Origin: Elusimicrobia bacterium CG08_land_8_20_14_0_20_44_26 | GTDB lineage: Bacteria; CG03 | Length of the DNA: 18,497 bases | Assembly: GCA_002779055.1 (NCBI GenBank) | Contig: PEXM01000027.1 | Coordinates: 1 to 18,497, forward strand | Reading direction: 5' to 3' | Shown here: positions 1-7,752 of the stretch, in pieces | Layout: the number at the start of each line of letters is the position of its first letter | Numbering within the stretch: position 1 is the first letter of the stretch | Notes under the pieces: generated by a model | What the model saw: the letters and a program-made list of their open reading frames with translations, nothing else | Told to the model about the DNA's origin: nothing | Databases searched by the model: none | Position numbers and translations under genes: made by a program

Positions 1-1135
1 CGCCGAACTTCGGGTGCACGATGTCTCCCGTGACGCCCTCCATTCCCCACCGCCCGCGGTCAAGGTCGAATTCAAGACCTATTTTCCTGACATTCGGGTA
101 CTGCGCCATGTTCGTGTAGTTGTCCACTATCATACCGTGCCCTATCGTTACGGGTTTTCTGAATCTGCCTATGAGAAAATAAAAAGGATCCTGATGCTTC
201 TGCCCCCAGCGGAGATAATCTATTTTTGACGGATACTGGTTGAGATACCATTCGTCTTTCAGTATTTCGTTGTTCTCGTCAAAGTGGATTACGAGTTCCA
301 GACCCACGCCGAGCTTTCCGAACGTTAATTCGGGGAACATGCTGAACTCGTAATAGACCTTTGTTACGCCGTCACGTGTGAGGGCTACGGCGCCGATGGA
401 GCCGTTCATATTCACTCCGCCCGCCGCGGCGGCCTTACGCTCTGTCGGCTTTTCTTCGGCTTCTTCCGGAAATGACTCTATCGCCTGTCCTCCGACTTCG
501 GGTTCTTTTGGAGCGCCCGCTTTAATTTTTTCTTCTTTCTTTTCTTTCTCCGCTTCTTCGGATTTTTCTTCGGTTTTCGGAACATAAGCTTTTTTGACGG
601 GCTCTGACGCTTTCTGACCCGGAGGCACCGAGGACATCTCACCTTCTCTGACGAACACCTCTTCTCCTACGCCCGATGAGTCCATCACGCCCACGATTCC
701 CTCGTCAACGTAAACGTCGGTTTTTTTGTCGCTACCGACGGCGACTCTGAATTTTGTTCCCCTCACGGCGCACACTGCCGCCGGCGTGCGGACATTGAAT
801 TTTTCCGAAGGGGGCAGTTTTTTTACGCGGGCGTAAATTTCTCCGAGCCACACGTCAAGGTCTATGTTACTGATGGAATTGGTTTTTACCGTGAAAATGG
901 AATTTGCGGAAATCTCAATGGTATGGCCGTCGGAAAAATTGAGGATTACATAAGAGGAGTCATTGGTTGTTATGGAAGTTTCTTCTTCAATGAGCATCCC
1001 TTCCGTAATTTTCTGCCACTCCGTGCCGCTTTTTGCAAGATATGCCGAGCCGGCCATTTTACTCACAATGATTTCCTGGGCGGATAAAACGGCGCAGAAA
1101 AGCGAAAACGAAAACACAATTCTTTCAAGTTTCAT
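1..1135 (-). CDS. FecR-domain exported protein, 3' end outside window
   Basis: The reading frame is open from an ATG at 1135 to the left edge of the window, about 378 codons, so the C-terminus is missing. The start is supported by GGAGGT at 1143-1148, 7 nt upstream. The N-terminus (MKLERIVFSFSLFCAVLSAQ) looks like a signal peptide. Residues about 25-155 match the FecR fold, with the typical VRGTKFRV stretch at about 124-131. A Lys/Glu-rich linker follows at about 175-225. From about 235 on there is a separate aromatic, Gly-rich domain (motifs YLRWGQK, GHGMIVDNY) that I cannot name; it resembles an outer-membrane or beta-rich part. FecR domains usually act in the periplasm as sensors or structural modules; no sigma factor or TonB receptor is adjacent, so classical iron signalling is unlikely. 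It lies 37 bp downstream of the CCA enzyme and may share its transcript. Confidence 0.8.
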   Translation of the reverse strand, partial: MKLERIVFSFSLFCAVLSAQEIIVSKMAGSAYLAKSGTEWQKITEGMLIEEETSITTNDSSYVILNFSDGHTIEISANSIFTVKTNSISNIDLDVWLGEIYARVKKLPPSEKFNVRTPAAVCAVRGTKFRVAVGSDKKTDVYVDEGIVGVMDSSGVGEEVFVREGEMSSVPPGQKASEPVKKAYVPKTEEKSEEAEKEKKEEKIKAGAPKEPEVGGQAIESFPEEAEEKPTERKAAAAGGVNMNGSIGAVALTRDGVTKVYYEFSMFPELTFGKLGVGLELVIHFDENNEILKDEWYLNQYPSKIDYLRWGQKHQDPFYFLIGRFRKPVTIGHGMIVDNYTNMAQYPNVRKIGLEFDLDRGRWGMEGVTGDIVHPKFG

Positions 1136-1172
1136 AAAAAATACCTCCAAAAACCCTTTCTAAATTTTAATT

Positions 1173-2471
1173 TTACATTTTTTTGAGTTTTCTTACAAGG
1201 AAATCATATTCCTGCAACTTTGAGTTAATTTCGCCGCTTCGCCTGCCTTTGAGAACCGAGCGGTGTATTCCGCCTATGGTTTGAGCGGGGAAACCCATGC
1301 GTAAAAGTTCGTTTCCGGAATGAAATACTTTCTTGAAGCGCAGTCTTATAATGTAATCCAGTATCCGGTGTTTGAATATTTTGCCGTTCTGGCCCCGTGA
1401 AAGGGCGTGGCGTTCGGTCTCCGCAATGAAAAGAAGATAGAGAATCATTTCGGCGGAAAATTTATCCAGCATAAAAGGCCATTCAGGATTATTTTCTCCG
1501 ACGCTTTTTATAATGGCATTCAAATTTTTTAAGGGAAACATAATTTCCTTTTTCCTTAAATCCGGCAGAGCGAAAAAATCCGCAATTCTTTTTTTCTCCT
1601 TCGAGGCGGCATTTCTTAAAAGCACAAGAAAATAAAAGAAAGACACTTCTGCCCTGCCGAAAAAATAGATGAAAAAATCAAACCATATTGACTGCGCCTT
1701 TTTTAAGTCCTCAACCGCAGTCGGAGATATTTGCGGAATGATGAATTTCGCAATTCTCATTTTGAAAATAAGTTTGGCGACTTCCGCCGCATCGGGCTCT
1801 TCCAGCATAAGAAAAAATTCTCTTTTTATTCGGAAAGCGGATATTTTTTTGTGATAACCCCTGCGGAGTGCCTCTCTGAGATATTTTTTGGTTTTGGGCT
1901 CTATGGTAAAACCCAATCTTGCGGCGAACCTCAAAGCGCGGTATATTCTTGTCGCATCGTCTATGAAACTCTTTTTGTGAAAGACCCGTATAACGCCGTT
2001 TTTGAGGTCTTTCAGAAACGCACCGCTTCCCGACAGTTTTCCGAAGTCCTCTTTGTTTATGGAAATGTAAAGAGCGTTTATCGTAAAGTCCCGTCGTAAA
2101 GCGTCCTCTTTTATGGAAGAGACGCTCACTTTTGGAAGGCAGCCGGGAGCGTTGTAGGTCTCGCGCCTGGCGGATGCGATGTCAACGGTCAAACCTTTTA
2201 TTACGAGCTTTGCCGTGCGGAACTTCCGGTTCACGATGAGAGAGCCGGTTTTTTCCTGGCTTTCCAGCGCCTCGGCAAGTTTTACGCCGTCGCCTTCCGT
2301 CACGCAGTCAATATCAAAATTTGAAGCGCCCGTAATGAGGTCCCTGGCAAAACCGCCGACAAGGTAAACTCTCTCTTTGAGGGAGTGCGCTATACGGGAT
2401 ATTTTGCGGATTATCTGGAGTTCCGCCGGAGGGAGTTTCAGAATTTTACGGGAAAAATCCATTTTAATCAT
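1173..2471 (-). CDS. CCA tRNA nucleotidyltransferase / poly(A) polymerase family protein
   Basis: 432 aa class II nucleotidyltransferase. The head domain carries VGGFARDLITG and the metal-binding FDID pair near residues 38-55, then RRDFTINAL and the neck motif DDATRIYRALRFAARLGF. This order is that of CCA-adding enzymes and PcnB-type poly(A) polymerases, which add the 3' CCA of tRNA or tail RNA. There is no CBS pair or DHH domain, so it is the compact form; full CCA activity versus A-adding only cannot be read from sequence. The ATG at 2471 (a second ATG is three codons in) has no Shine-Dalgarno. A -10-like TTAAAT ends 6 nt before it, and a 13-bp palindrome AGCAAATTTTGCT lies at 2483-2495. 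The FecR gene follows on the same strand. Confidence 0.85.
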   Translation of the reverse strand: MIKMDFSRKILKLPPAELQIIRKISRIAHSLKERVYLVGGFARDLITGASNFDIDCVTEGDGVKLAEALESQEKTGSLIVNRKFRTAKLVIKGLTVDIASARRETYNAPGCLPKVSVSSIKEDALRRDFTINALYISINKEDFGKLSGSGAFLKDLKNGVIRVFHKKSFIDDATRIYRALRFAARLGFTIEPKTKKYLREALRRGYHKKISAFRIKREFFLMLEEPDAAEVAKLIFKMRIAKFIIPQISPTAVEDLKKAQSIWFDFFIYFFGRAEVSFFYFLVLLRNAASKEKKRIADFFALPDLRKKEIMFPLKNLNAIIKSVGENNPEWPFMLDKFSAEMILYLLFIAETERHALSRGQNGKIFKHRILDYIIRLRFKKVFHSGNELLRMGFPAQTIGGIHRSVLKGRRSGEINSKLQEYDFLVRKLKKM

Positions 2472-2482
2472 AAAGATATTTA

Positions 2483-2495
2483 AGCAAATTTTGCT
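2483..2495. promoter_or_regulatory. Palindrome in the putative promoter of the CCA-enzyme gene
   Basis: AGCAAATTTTGCT has 6-bp arms around one base. It lies just upstream of a -10-like TTAAAT on the minus strand, where an operator or the promoter spacer would be. No protein can be assigned to it. Confidence 0.3.
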
Positions 2496-2665
2496 AAAAT
2501 ATAAAATGTGTGCCGGTGCCGGCTTGCCTGCAGGGAAATAGGAATGAAAATGCCCGCTACTTTTTTTCCCGCCGCAGGCGGAGGGAATTTAAGAGGGGGA
2601 ATTTACGGATGGAAATAGAAAAAAATGATTTTTAATCGTTCGCAAAAATTTGAAAAGAATAGGAA

Positions 2666-2695
2666 CCGTCCCCATTGGCCCCGTCCCCATTGGCC
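2666..2695. repeat. Tandem 15-bp direct repeat at the start of the FAD oxidase gene
   Basis: CCGTCCCCATTGGCC occurs twice, exactly and back to back (2666-2680 and 2681-2695), preceded by AGGAA. GTCCCC-type stretches like this are common in the intergenic REP-like repeats moved by RAYT (TnpA-REP) transposases in many uncultured bacteria. No transposase gene is in the window. The second copy ends directly before the ATG of the next gene. Confidence 0.7.
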
Positions 2696-4096
2696 ATGAT
2701 TGAAAAAAAACAATTCATAGAAACCTATTTTGAAGATTGTTCGGGGCTTGCCGGCGGCGAGGCGGATGCGGTGTATATTCCGGAAAGCGTTGAAGAAGTT
2801 TCGGAGTTCATGAGAAACTGTTACGAGAAAAGAATCCTCGTTACCGTCTCCGGCGGAAGGTCTGGCCTTGTCGGAGGAGCCGTGCCTCAGGGCGGAGTAA
2901 TTCTTTCAACGGAACACTTAAAAAAAATTGAAATAAAAGAAGAGACCGCTCTTTTGCAGGCGGGGGTCACTCTGTCGGAGTTTGAAAACGCTTTGTCGGG
3001 GAGCGGTTTATTTTACCCTCCCGACCCAACCGAAAAAAACGCGGCAATAGGGGGAATGATAGCGACCGACGCATCCGGCGGCAGGGGTTTTTATTACGGC
3101 CGCACGAGGGTTTACATTGTTTCGCTCAGAGTTGCACTTTCCGACGGGTCGCTCGTAAATTTAAGAAGAGGAAACACAAAGGAAAGAGACGGTTTTATTG
3201 AAATAAACGGGAATAAAATTCCCTGCGCATCCTATGATATGCCTCCTGTAAAGACCGCGGCGGGTTATTTCTCAAAAAAAGGAATGGACGCCGTTGACAT
3301 TTTAGCCGGAAGCGAAGGCACTCTCGCCATTATTTGCGAAGCGCAAGTGCGTCTTTTGAAAAAACCTCATTTTTCGGTTTTAGCGGCGTTTTTCGCCGAG
3401 GAGAACATAATTGAAACCGTTGAAAAACTTAAGGACCCGAAATTGGATGTTGTTTCCGTTGAATATTTTGACTCAAATTCGCTGAAACTCGCTTTTCGTG
3501 ATTTTCCGGCGATGCCGGCTAACGCTGGCTCGGCGCTTTTTATTGAGAAAAAGGGGCAATATCTGGACGACCTCGCGCGCGTTCTTGAAGAAAGCGAAGC
3601 GCTTCTCGATGTTTTTGTAGCCGATGACGGCAGAAGAAAAGAACTTTTCAGGAATTTCAGACACAGCGTTCCCGAAAAAATAAATGAAAAAATGAGAGCG
3701 CGGGGTTTGCGCAAGTTAGGAACGGATTTTGCGGTTCCGTCCGGGAAGTTCCCGGAAATATTTGCTTTTTACAAAAAAACTCTTGAATTCTCGGGTATGG
3801 AATATGCGATTTTCGGTCACATCGCCGAAAGCCATCTCCACATAAATATGATGCCGGAAAACAAAAGAGAATACGAGGCGGCGCGGGTAATTTACGCGGT
3901 TTTGGCGGAAAAAATCATATCTTCCGGAGGCACAATATCCGCCGAACACGGCATCGGTAAAATAAAAAGGGAATATCTCTCAATGATGTATGGGCAACGC
4001 ATAATCCATCATATGATTGAAACGAAAAAAGCGGCTGACGGGCGTTTTTTACTCGGTCGCGGAAACATCTTTCTGCCGGAAGCGAATATTTTGTAA
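2696..4096 (+). CDS. FAD-linked oxidase, glycolate/D-lactate dehydrogenase (GlcD-like) family
   Basis: 466 aa from the ATG at 2696; a TTG at 2675 in the same frame would add seven residues encoded by the 15-bp repeat, which look non-native. The N-terminal half is a PCMH/VAO-type FAD-binding domain: IPESVEEVSEFM, then the pyrophosphate loop SGGRSGLVGGAVP, PPDPTEKNAAIGG, and DILAGSEGTLAI. The C-terminal FAD-oxidase cap carries HIAESHLHINMMP and SAEHGIGKIKREYL, which contribute substrate and flavin contacts in the D-2-hydroxyacid dehydrogenases. Its probable role is oxidation of a D-2-hydroxyacid such as lactate or glycolate, passing electrons to a quinone or partner flavoprotein. No GlcE/GlcF iron-sulfur partner is adjacent, so the substrate and acceptor are open. 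It is flanked by repeats on both sides and probably transcribed alone. Confidence 0.85.
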   Translation: MIEKKQFIETYFEDCSGLAGGEADAVYIPESVEEVSEFMRNCYEKRILVTVSGGRSGLVGGAVPQGGVILSTEHLKKIEIKEETALLQAGVTLSEFENALSGSGLFYPPDPTEKNAAIGGMIATDASGGRGFYYGRTRVYIVSLRVALSDGSLVNLRRGNTKERDGFIEINGNKIPCASYDMPPVKTAAGYFSKKGMDAVDILAGSEGTLAIICEAQVRLLKKPHFSVLAAFFAEENIIETVEKLKDPKLDVVSVEYFDSNSLKLAFRDFPAMPANAGSALFIEKKGQYLDDLARVLEESEALLDVFVADDGRRKELFRNFRHSVPEKINEKMRARGLRKLGTDFAVPSGKFPEIFAFYKKTLEFSGMEYAIFGHIAESHLHINMMPENKREYEAARVIYAVLAEKIISSGGTISAEHGIGKIKREYLSMMYGQRIIHHMIETKKAADGRFLLGRGNIFLPEANIL

Positions 4097-4146
4097 AACC
4101 CGGTAAAATTCTAATAGTGTCCCATAATTGTGTTTGTAGCGGTCGG

Positions 4147-4167
4147 ATTTATCCCATTTTTTGCAAT
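4147..4167. repeat. 21-bp interspersed repeat, copy 1
   Basis: ATTTATCCC followed by ATTTTTTGCAAT is identical to 11733-11753. A 14-bp part, CCCATTTTTTGCAA, also occurs at 18006-18019. All three copies are intergenic. Confidence 0.75.
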
Positions 4168-4174
4168 GGAAACC

Positions 4175-4204
4175 TGTGGTTGTTCAATTTATTGAGCAAC
4201 TACA
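4175..4204. repeat. Palindromic hairpin, REP-like
   Basis: TGTGGTTGTTCAAT (4175-4188) can pair with ATTGAGCAACTACA (4191-4204): 14 pairs, two of them G-T, around a 2-nt loop. No T-run follows on either strand, so it is not an ordinary intrinsic terminator. It lies beside other REP/RAYT-like sequence. Confidence 0.6.
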
Positions 4205-4244
4205 AAATAGTGAGAAAAAATGTAGGACGTCCCCTTTTTTCCTG

Positions 4245-4272
4245 TTGACAGTGTTGTCAGGATTGCTATAAT
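4245..4272 (+). promoter_or_regulatory. Consensus promoter of the 4279-11026 operon
   Basis: TTGACA at 4245-4250 and TATAAT at 4267-4272, 16 bp apart. The -10 ends 6 nt before the ATG at 4279, so transcription should start at or next to the A of the start codon. Confidence 0.8.
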
Positions 4273-4278
4273 TTAGTT

Positions 4279-4800
4279 ATGAAAAATAATTTATTTATGA
4301 TTGTGATGATTTCTCTTGTTGTATCTTCGTGTAGCAGGGTGAAGACACTAAGTCCGGAAGAAGAGGCGCGGCTCAACGCTATGGATGCCATATCGCGTGC
4401 GGAGAAAATGATAAATACCTGCCGCGAGGAGGAAGTGGCGGTGGAAGATGCCGAGGCTTTGCTCGGCGAGGCGAAAGAAGCCGTAGAAAACAACGATTAT
4501 CTCCAGGCGAAAGAAAAGGCCGACGCCGCTTACAGCCTTGCCAAAAAAGCTCTTGAAGAGGCGCTCGCGGCGAGGAAAAAAGCTCTTGAAGAAGCGGAAA
4601 AAGAATATTCCGAAAAACTTCCGGTATCCTATACGGTGGGCAGGTGGGAAATTAACCGCGACTGCCTTTGGAATATCGCTAAAAAACCCGAAATATATGA
4701 TGACCCATGGCAGTGGAAAAAAATATATTTAGCCAACAAGGCGAAAATAAAAGACCCGGATTTGATTTATCCCGGACAGGTTTTCGAAATTCCGAGATAA
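4279..4800 (+). CDS. LysM-like lipoprotein with coiled-coil region
   Basis: 173 aa. The N-terminus is a lipoprotein signal ending in VVSSC, with Cys18 as the lipidation site. Residues about 30-110 are an Ala/Glu/Lys-rich helical segment, probably a coiled coil. The C-terminus (about 115-173) follows the LysM-like pattern YTVGRWEINRDCLWNIAKK ... YPGQVFEIP, with the DPWQWKKIYLANK stretch seen in LysM proteins of diderm bacteria. The likely role is an envelope lipoprotein that binds peptidoglycan. No Shine-Dalgarno precedes the ATG, and the promoter -10 is only 6 nt away, so the mRNA is predicted leaderless. It is the first gene of a compact run, with the PhoH gene starting 1 nt after its stop. 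Specific function unknown. Confidence 0.75.
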   Translation: MKNNLFMIVMISLVVSSCSRVKTLSPEEEARLNAMDAISRAEKMINTCREEEVAVEDAEALLGEAKEAVENNDYLQAKEKADAAYSLAKKALEEALAARKKALEEAEKEYSEKLPVSYTVGRWEINRDCLWNIAKKPEIYDDPWQWKKIYLANKAKIKDPDLIYPGQVFEIPR

Positions 4801-4801
4801 T

Positions 4802-5704
4802 TTGATAACAAAAACCATAAACATAAAGTCCCAGGAACAACTCGCCGATATATTCGGCCCTTACGACGGCAACATAAGAAATATAATGAAGACCTTCGGG
4901 GTTTCCGTGAAAGTGAGAAACAACCGTCTTGAAGTCAGGGGCTCGCAGGAAGGCGTAAGAGGCGCTCTTTCCGTCCTTGAGGATGCCGCAGAATCAAACA
5001 AAATAAGGGAAACTGCCGCGAAGACGTTGAGGCAAGACGGCGAAATTTACAGGTCATCAAAGGGCATCGTAATTCGTGCAAATTCAACGGCTCAAAAAAA
5101 ATATGCGGAGTCCATGAGAAAGAACCCCGTTACGATCGCTATGGGCCCTGCGGGCACAGGGAAGACCTTTCTTGCTGTCGCCTGCGGTCTGAGTTTTATA
5201 GAAGAGGGAAAGTTCTCAAAAATAATACTTTCAAGACCGGTCGTTGAAGCCGGAGAAAAATTAGGTTTTCTGCCCGGCGATTTTGAGGAGAAGGTCTGTC
5301 CGTATCTTGCTCCCTTATATGACGCCTTTACGGCTCTTATGGGTTTGCGCTCCTTTGAGAGATTTAAAGAGCAGAAGTTAATTGAGATTGTGCCTCTCGC
5401 TTATATGAGAGGAAGAACCCTTGACAAGGCCTTCATAATATTAGACGAAGCGCAGAACACGACCTCCGGCCAGATGAAAATGATTCTGACGCGCCTCGGC
5501 CCCGACGGGGTCATTGTCGTAAACGGAGACGAGACGCAGATAGACCTGAAAGAAAAAGTGGATTCGGGGCTGCTTGAGGTGAGCAGAATTCTCAGGGGAA
5601 TAAGGGGAATAAATTTTATCAGGTTCACGCTCAAAGACGTCGTGAGACACCCTCTTGTAAAAAAAATCGTCAGGGCATATGGAGAAAACGGAGAAAACCG
5701 ATGA
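4802..5704 (+). CDS. PhoH family ATPase (YbeZ-like)
   Basis: 300 aa from a TTG at 4802, right after the lipoprotein stop; the next in-frame ATG (codon 29) would cut into the small N-terminal domain. Residues 1-70 form a KH-like nucleic-acid-binding region. The P-loop domain has GPAGTGKT (115-122), the RPVVEAGEKLGFLPGD stretch, and Walker B ILDEAQNTTSGQMKM, all hallmarks of PhoH/YbeZ. The family consists of cytoplasmic ATPases linked to RNA handling and commonly encoded next to ybeY, as here, where YbeZ is thought to work with the YbeY ribonuclease in rRNA maturation. The 3' end overlaps the next ATG by 4 nt (ATGA), which suggests coupled translation. Confidence 0.92.
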   Translation: MITKTINIKSQEQLADIFGPYDGNIRNIMKTFGVSVKVRNNRLEVRGSQEGVRGALSVLEDAAESNKIRETAAKTLRQDGEIYRSSKGIVIRANSTAQKKYAESMRKNPVTIAMGPAGTGKTFLAVACGLSFIEEGKFSKIILSRPVVEAGEKLGFLPGDFEEKVCPYLAPLYDAFTALMGLRSFERFKEQKLIEIVPLAYMRGRTLDKAFIILDEAQNTTSGQMKMILTRLGPDGVIVVNGDETQIDLKEKVDSGLLEVSRILRGIRGINFIRFTLKDVVRHPLVKKIVRAYGENGENR

Positions 5705-7239
5705 TTAAAGGAATAAAAACTTTTTTTTCAAAACTTTTCAAAAATTGGGCCGAAAAACTCGAGAAACCGAAAACAGGGGAAACGATTTTGAAGAAAAAAG
5801 TGGCGGTACCCGGGTGGCTCCTTATAATCGTTGTTTTATCAAGCGTTCTTGTGGCGCTCATCTCGGAGTTCGGAGTAGAAAAACATTTTATTCTGGCATC
5901 TTTGATTTTTTCCGCCTTTTGGTCTTATGTTGCGGTGTCATTCCTGAAATTTGAAGAAAAAATCAGCGATTCAAAACTTCTTCTAACGGCAATTGTAATT
6001 ATTTTTTCCGTGCTGATGACGCAATTTGCAAAATCGCAGGACTGGCCAAAGTATATTATTTTCACGCCTATTGCTGTGAGCATCCTCAATTTTCTCATCT
6101 CGCGCAAACTCGCGAAGTTGTGCGCCGTGCTTTTAAGTTTGATTGCGGCTTTTTTGTATCTCGGTGATTTTGAAGTTTTTTTTATTACTCTCGCGGGGGG
6201 GCTGGGGGCTGCTGCTTTTCCCCGCAGGATTATAAAAAGGACGGATATTTTTCTGAACGGCCTTTCAATATTTATTTTTATTTTCGCCTCCGCCTTGATT
6301 CTTAAATTATTCGGGATGCATCAGGGTAATTTTATTCTTGACGCCGTGCAGGTGCCTTTGCTCGTCGCCGCCTCCACCGCCGTTCTCGTTATGGGGATGC
6401 TTCCGCTTTTTGAAAGCATCTTTAACATAACTTCGGACATAAGATTGTTAGAGCTGGGCGATTTCAACCAGCCGATGCTTAAAAAACTTATGACGGAAGC
6501 TCCGGGCACATATCATCACAGTTTAATGGTAGCCGCTCTCGCTGAGGCCGCGGCCGCTGAAATCGGCTGCAACAGTTTGCTGACAAGAATAGGCGCATAC
6601 TATCATGATATCGGAAAGATAAACAAACCCCAGTATTTCATTGAAAATCAGCTCGGAGACAACGCCCATGAGAATCTGAAGCCAGAGATGAGCGCACTTG
6701 TTATTGTTTCTCACACAAAGGAAGGGCTGCTTCTCGCCAACGAATACGGTATTGACGACTGTATTAAGGATTTCATCATCCAGCATCACGGAACGACAAT
6801 TGTGCAGTATTTTTTCAGAAAAGCGGCGGAGGCCGGAGGCAATCATGACGAGACCGTTTACATGTATCCCGGTCCTTTGCCCCAGACAAGAGAAACGGCA
6901 ATCGTGATGCTTGCGGACAGCGTTGAGGCGGCGTGCAGGGCGCTTGAGGAACCGAATTTTGAAAAGATAAGAAATAATGTGAACAAAATAATAAACAATT
7001 ATTTCTCAGACGGACAGCTTAATGAATGCCCGATAACTCTTGAAGATATACAGAAAATCGGCGGTGTTCTCACAAAGACGCTTTTGAGTATTCACCACAT
7101 AAGACTGGAATATCCCGAAGCCGAATCCCCCGGCCCGAAGGATGCGGTATTTGAGGTTCAGGCGTCCCCGGCCGATTCTAACTCTGACTCCGTCGCAGAG
7201 AAGACGAGAGAAAAAGGGCGGGGTAAAAACAGAAAATAA
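5701..7239 (+). CDS. HDIG-domain membrane protein, PgpH-like cyclic-dinucleotide phosphodiesterase
   Basis: 512 aa. Several hydrophobic segments fill residues about 35-235 (first one about 36-56), followed by a cytoplasmic HD domain. That domain shows YHHSLMVAALAEAAA (about 270-285), the metal-binding HD of YYHDIGKINKP (H302, D303), and QHHGTTIVQYF (about 361). These are the motifs of PgpH-type c-di-AMP phosphodiesterases (7TM-HD family). Known members usually have a large extracytoplasmic 7TMR-HDED domain before the membrane part and exceed 700 residues; here only a short basic N-terminus precedes the first helix, so that domain is missing. A Ser/Glu/Lys-rich tail ends the protein. The position between PhoH and YbeY is the conserved neighbourhood of this family. 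Substrate is inferred from family only. Confidence 0.88.
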   Translation: MIKGIKTFFSKLFKNWAEKLEKPKTGETILKKKVAVPGWLLIIVVLSSVLVALISEFGVEKHFILASLIFSAFWSYVAVSFLKFEEKISDSKLLLTAIVIIFSVLMTQFAKSQDWPKYIIFTPIAVSILNFLISRKLAKLCAVLLSLIAAFLYLGDFEVFFITLAGGLGAAAFPRRIIKRTDIFLNGLSIFIFIFASALILKLFGMHQGNFILDAVQVPLLVAASTAVLVMGMLPLFESIFNITSDIRLLELGDFNQPMLKKLMTEAPGTYHHSLMVAALAEAAAAEIGCNSLLTRIGAYYHDIGKINKPQYFIENQLGDNAHENLKPEMSALVIVSHTKEGLLLANEYGIDDCIKDFIIQHHGTTIVQYFFRKAAEAGGNHDETVYMYPGPLPQTRETAIVMLADSVEAACRALEEPNFEKIRNNVNKIINNYFSDGQLNECPITLEDIQKIGGVLTKTLLSIHHIRLEYPEAESPGPKDAVFEVQASPADSNSDSVAEKTREKGRGKNRK

Positions 7240-7245
7240 AAGGTA

Positions 7246-7752
7246 ATGCTTGAAGTGAGGCTTTTTTTTGATGTTCCTGCCCCGAGAAGCATATCCGCGC
7301 GCGCTCTATTAGAATATTCACGGCGCTGCATAGGGTTTCTGGAAATAAAACACTCCGTAAATATTGTAATTACAGGAGCGCGCCTTATAAAGAAATTGAA
7401 CAAACGTTTTCTCGGCAAAAACAGCGTTACCGACGTTATCACGTTTGAGGCGGGGCGGCCCGCGGGCGCGCCGGCGTCGGAAAAAGAAAGATTGAGTGAA
7501 ATATATGTTTGCCTGCCGGAAGCGAAATTCTCCTCAAGACGTCTCGGTCACGGCGTGGTGCGGGAGCTTATGCTCTTAATTGCTCACGGGCTTCTTCACC
7601 TTAAAGGTATGAATGACGATTCTGCCTCATGCGCGCGCAAAATGCTTTTGGCGGGAGAAAATCTTGCGGACAGATTCGCGACATTTTGCCTGGCCGAAGG
7701 CCGTCCTTTAGTACCATCCGCCACAAAAACGGGTTTTCTGCGGGATAAATGA
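7246..7752 (+). CDS. ybeY: Endoribonuclease YbeY
   Basis: 168 aa, usual family length. LNKRFLGKNSVTDVITFE matches the family's N-terminal signature, and the metal site is HGLLHLKGMND. In the standard H-x3-H-x5-H motif the first two ligands are present (H114, H118), but the third is Asp (D124). Asp can bind metal, so activity is plausible but should not be taken for granted. YbeY is a zinc-dependent RNase that helps form the 16S rRNA 3' end and acts in ribosome quality control. AGG lies shortly upstream of the ATG. It is located between the HD-domain gene and the CNNM genes and overlaps the next gene by ATGA. Confidence 0.88.
   Translation: MLEVRLFFDVPAPRSISARALLEYSRRCIGFLEIKHSVNIVITGARLIKKLNKRFLGKNSVTDVITFEAGRPAGAPASEKERLSEIYVCLPEAKFSSRRLGHGVVRELMLLIAHGLLHLKGMNDDSASCARKMLLAGENLADRFATFCLAEGRPLVPSATKTGFLRDK

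Larger units (their letters stand above)
4097..4278. other. Repeat-rich intergenic spacer
   Basis: No gene is seen. It holds, in order, the 21-bp repeat (4147-4167), a long hairpin (4175-4204), GGACGTCC followed by CCTTTTTTCC (4225 on), and the promoter of the next operon. The combination is typical of REP/RAYT-type intergenic debris. Confidence 0.6.
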
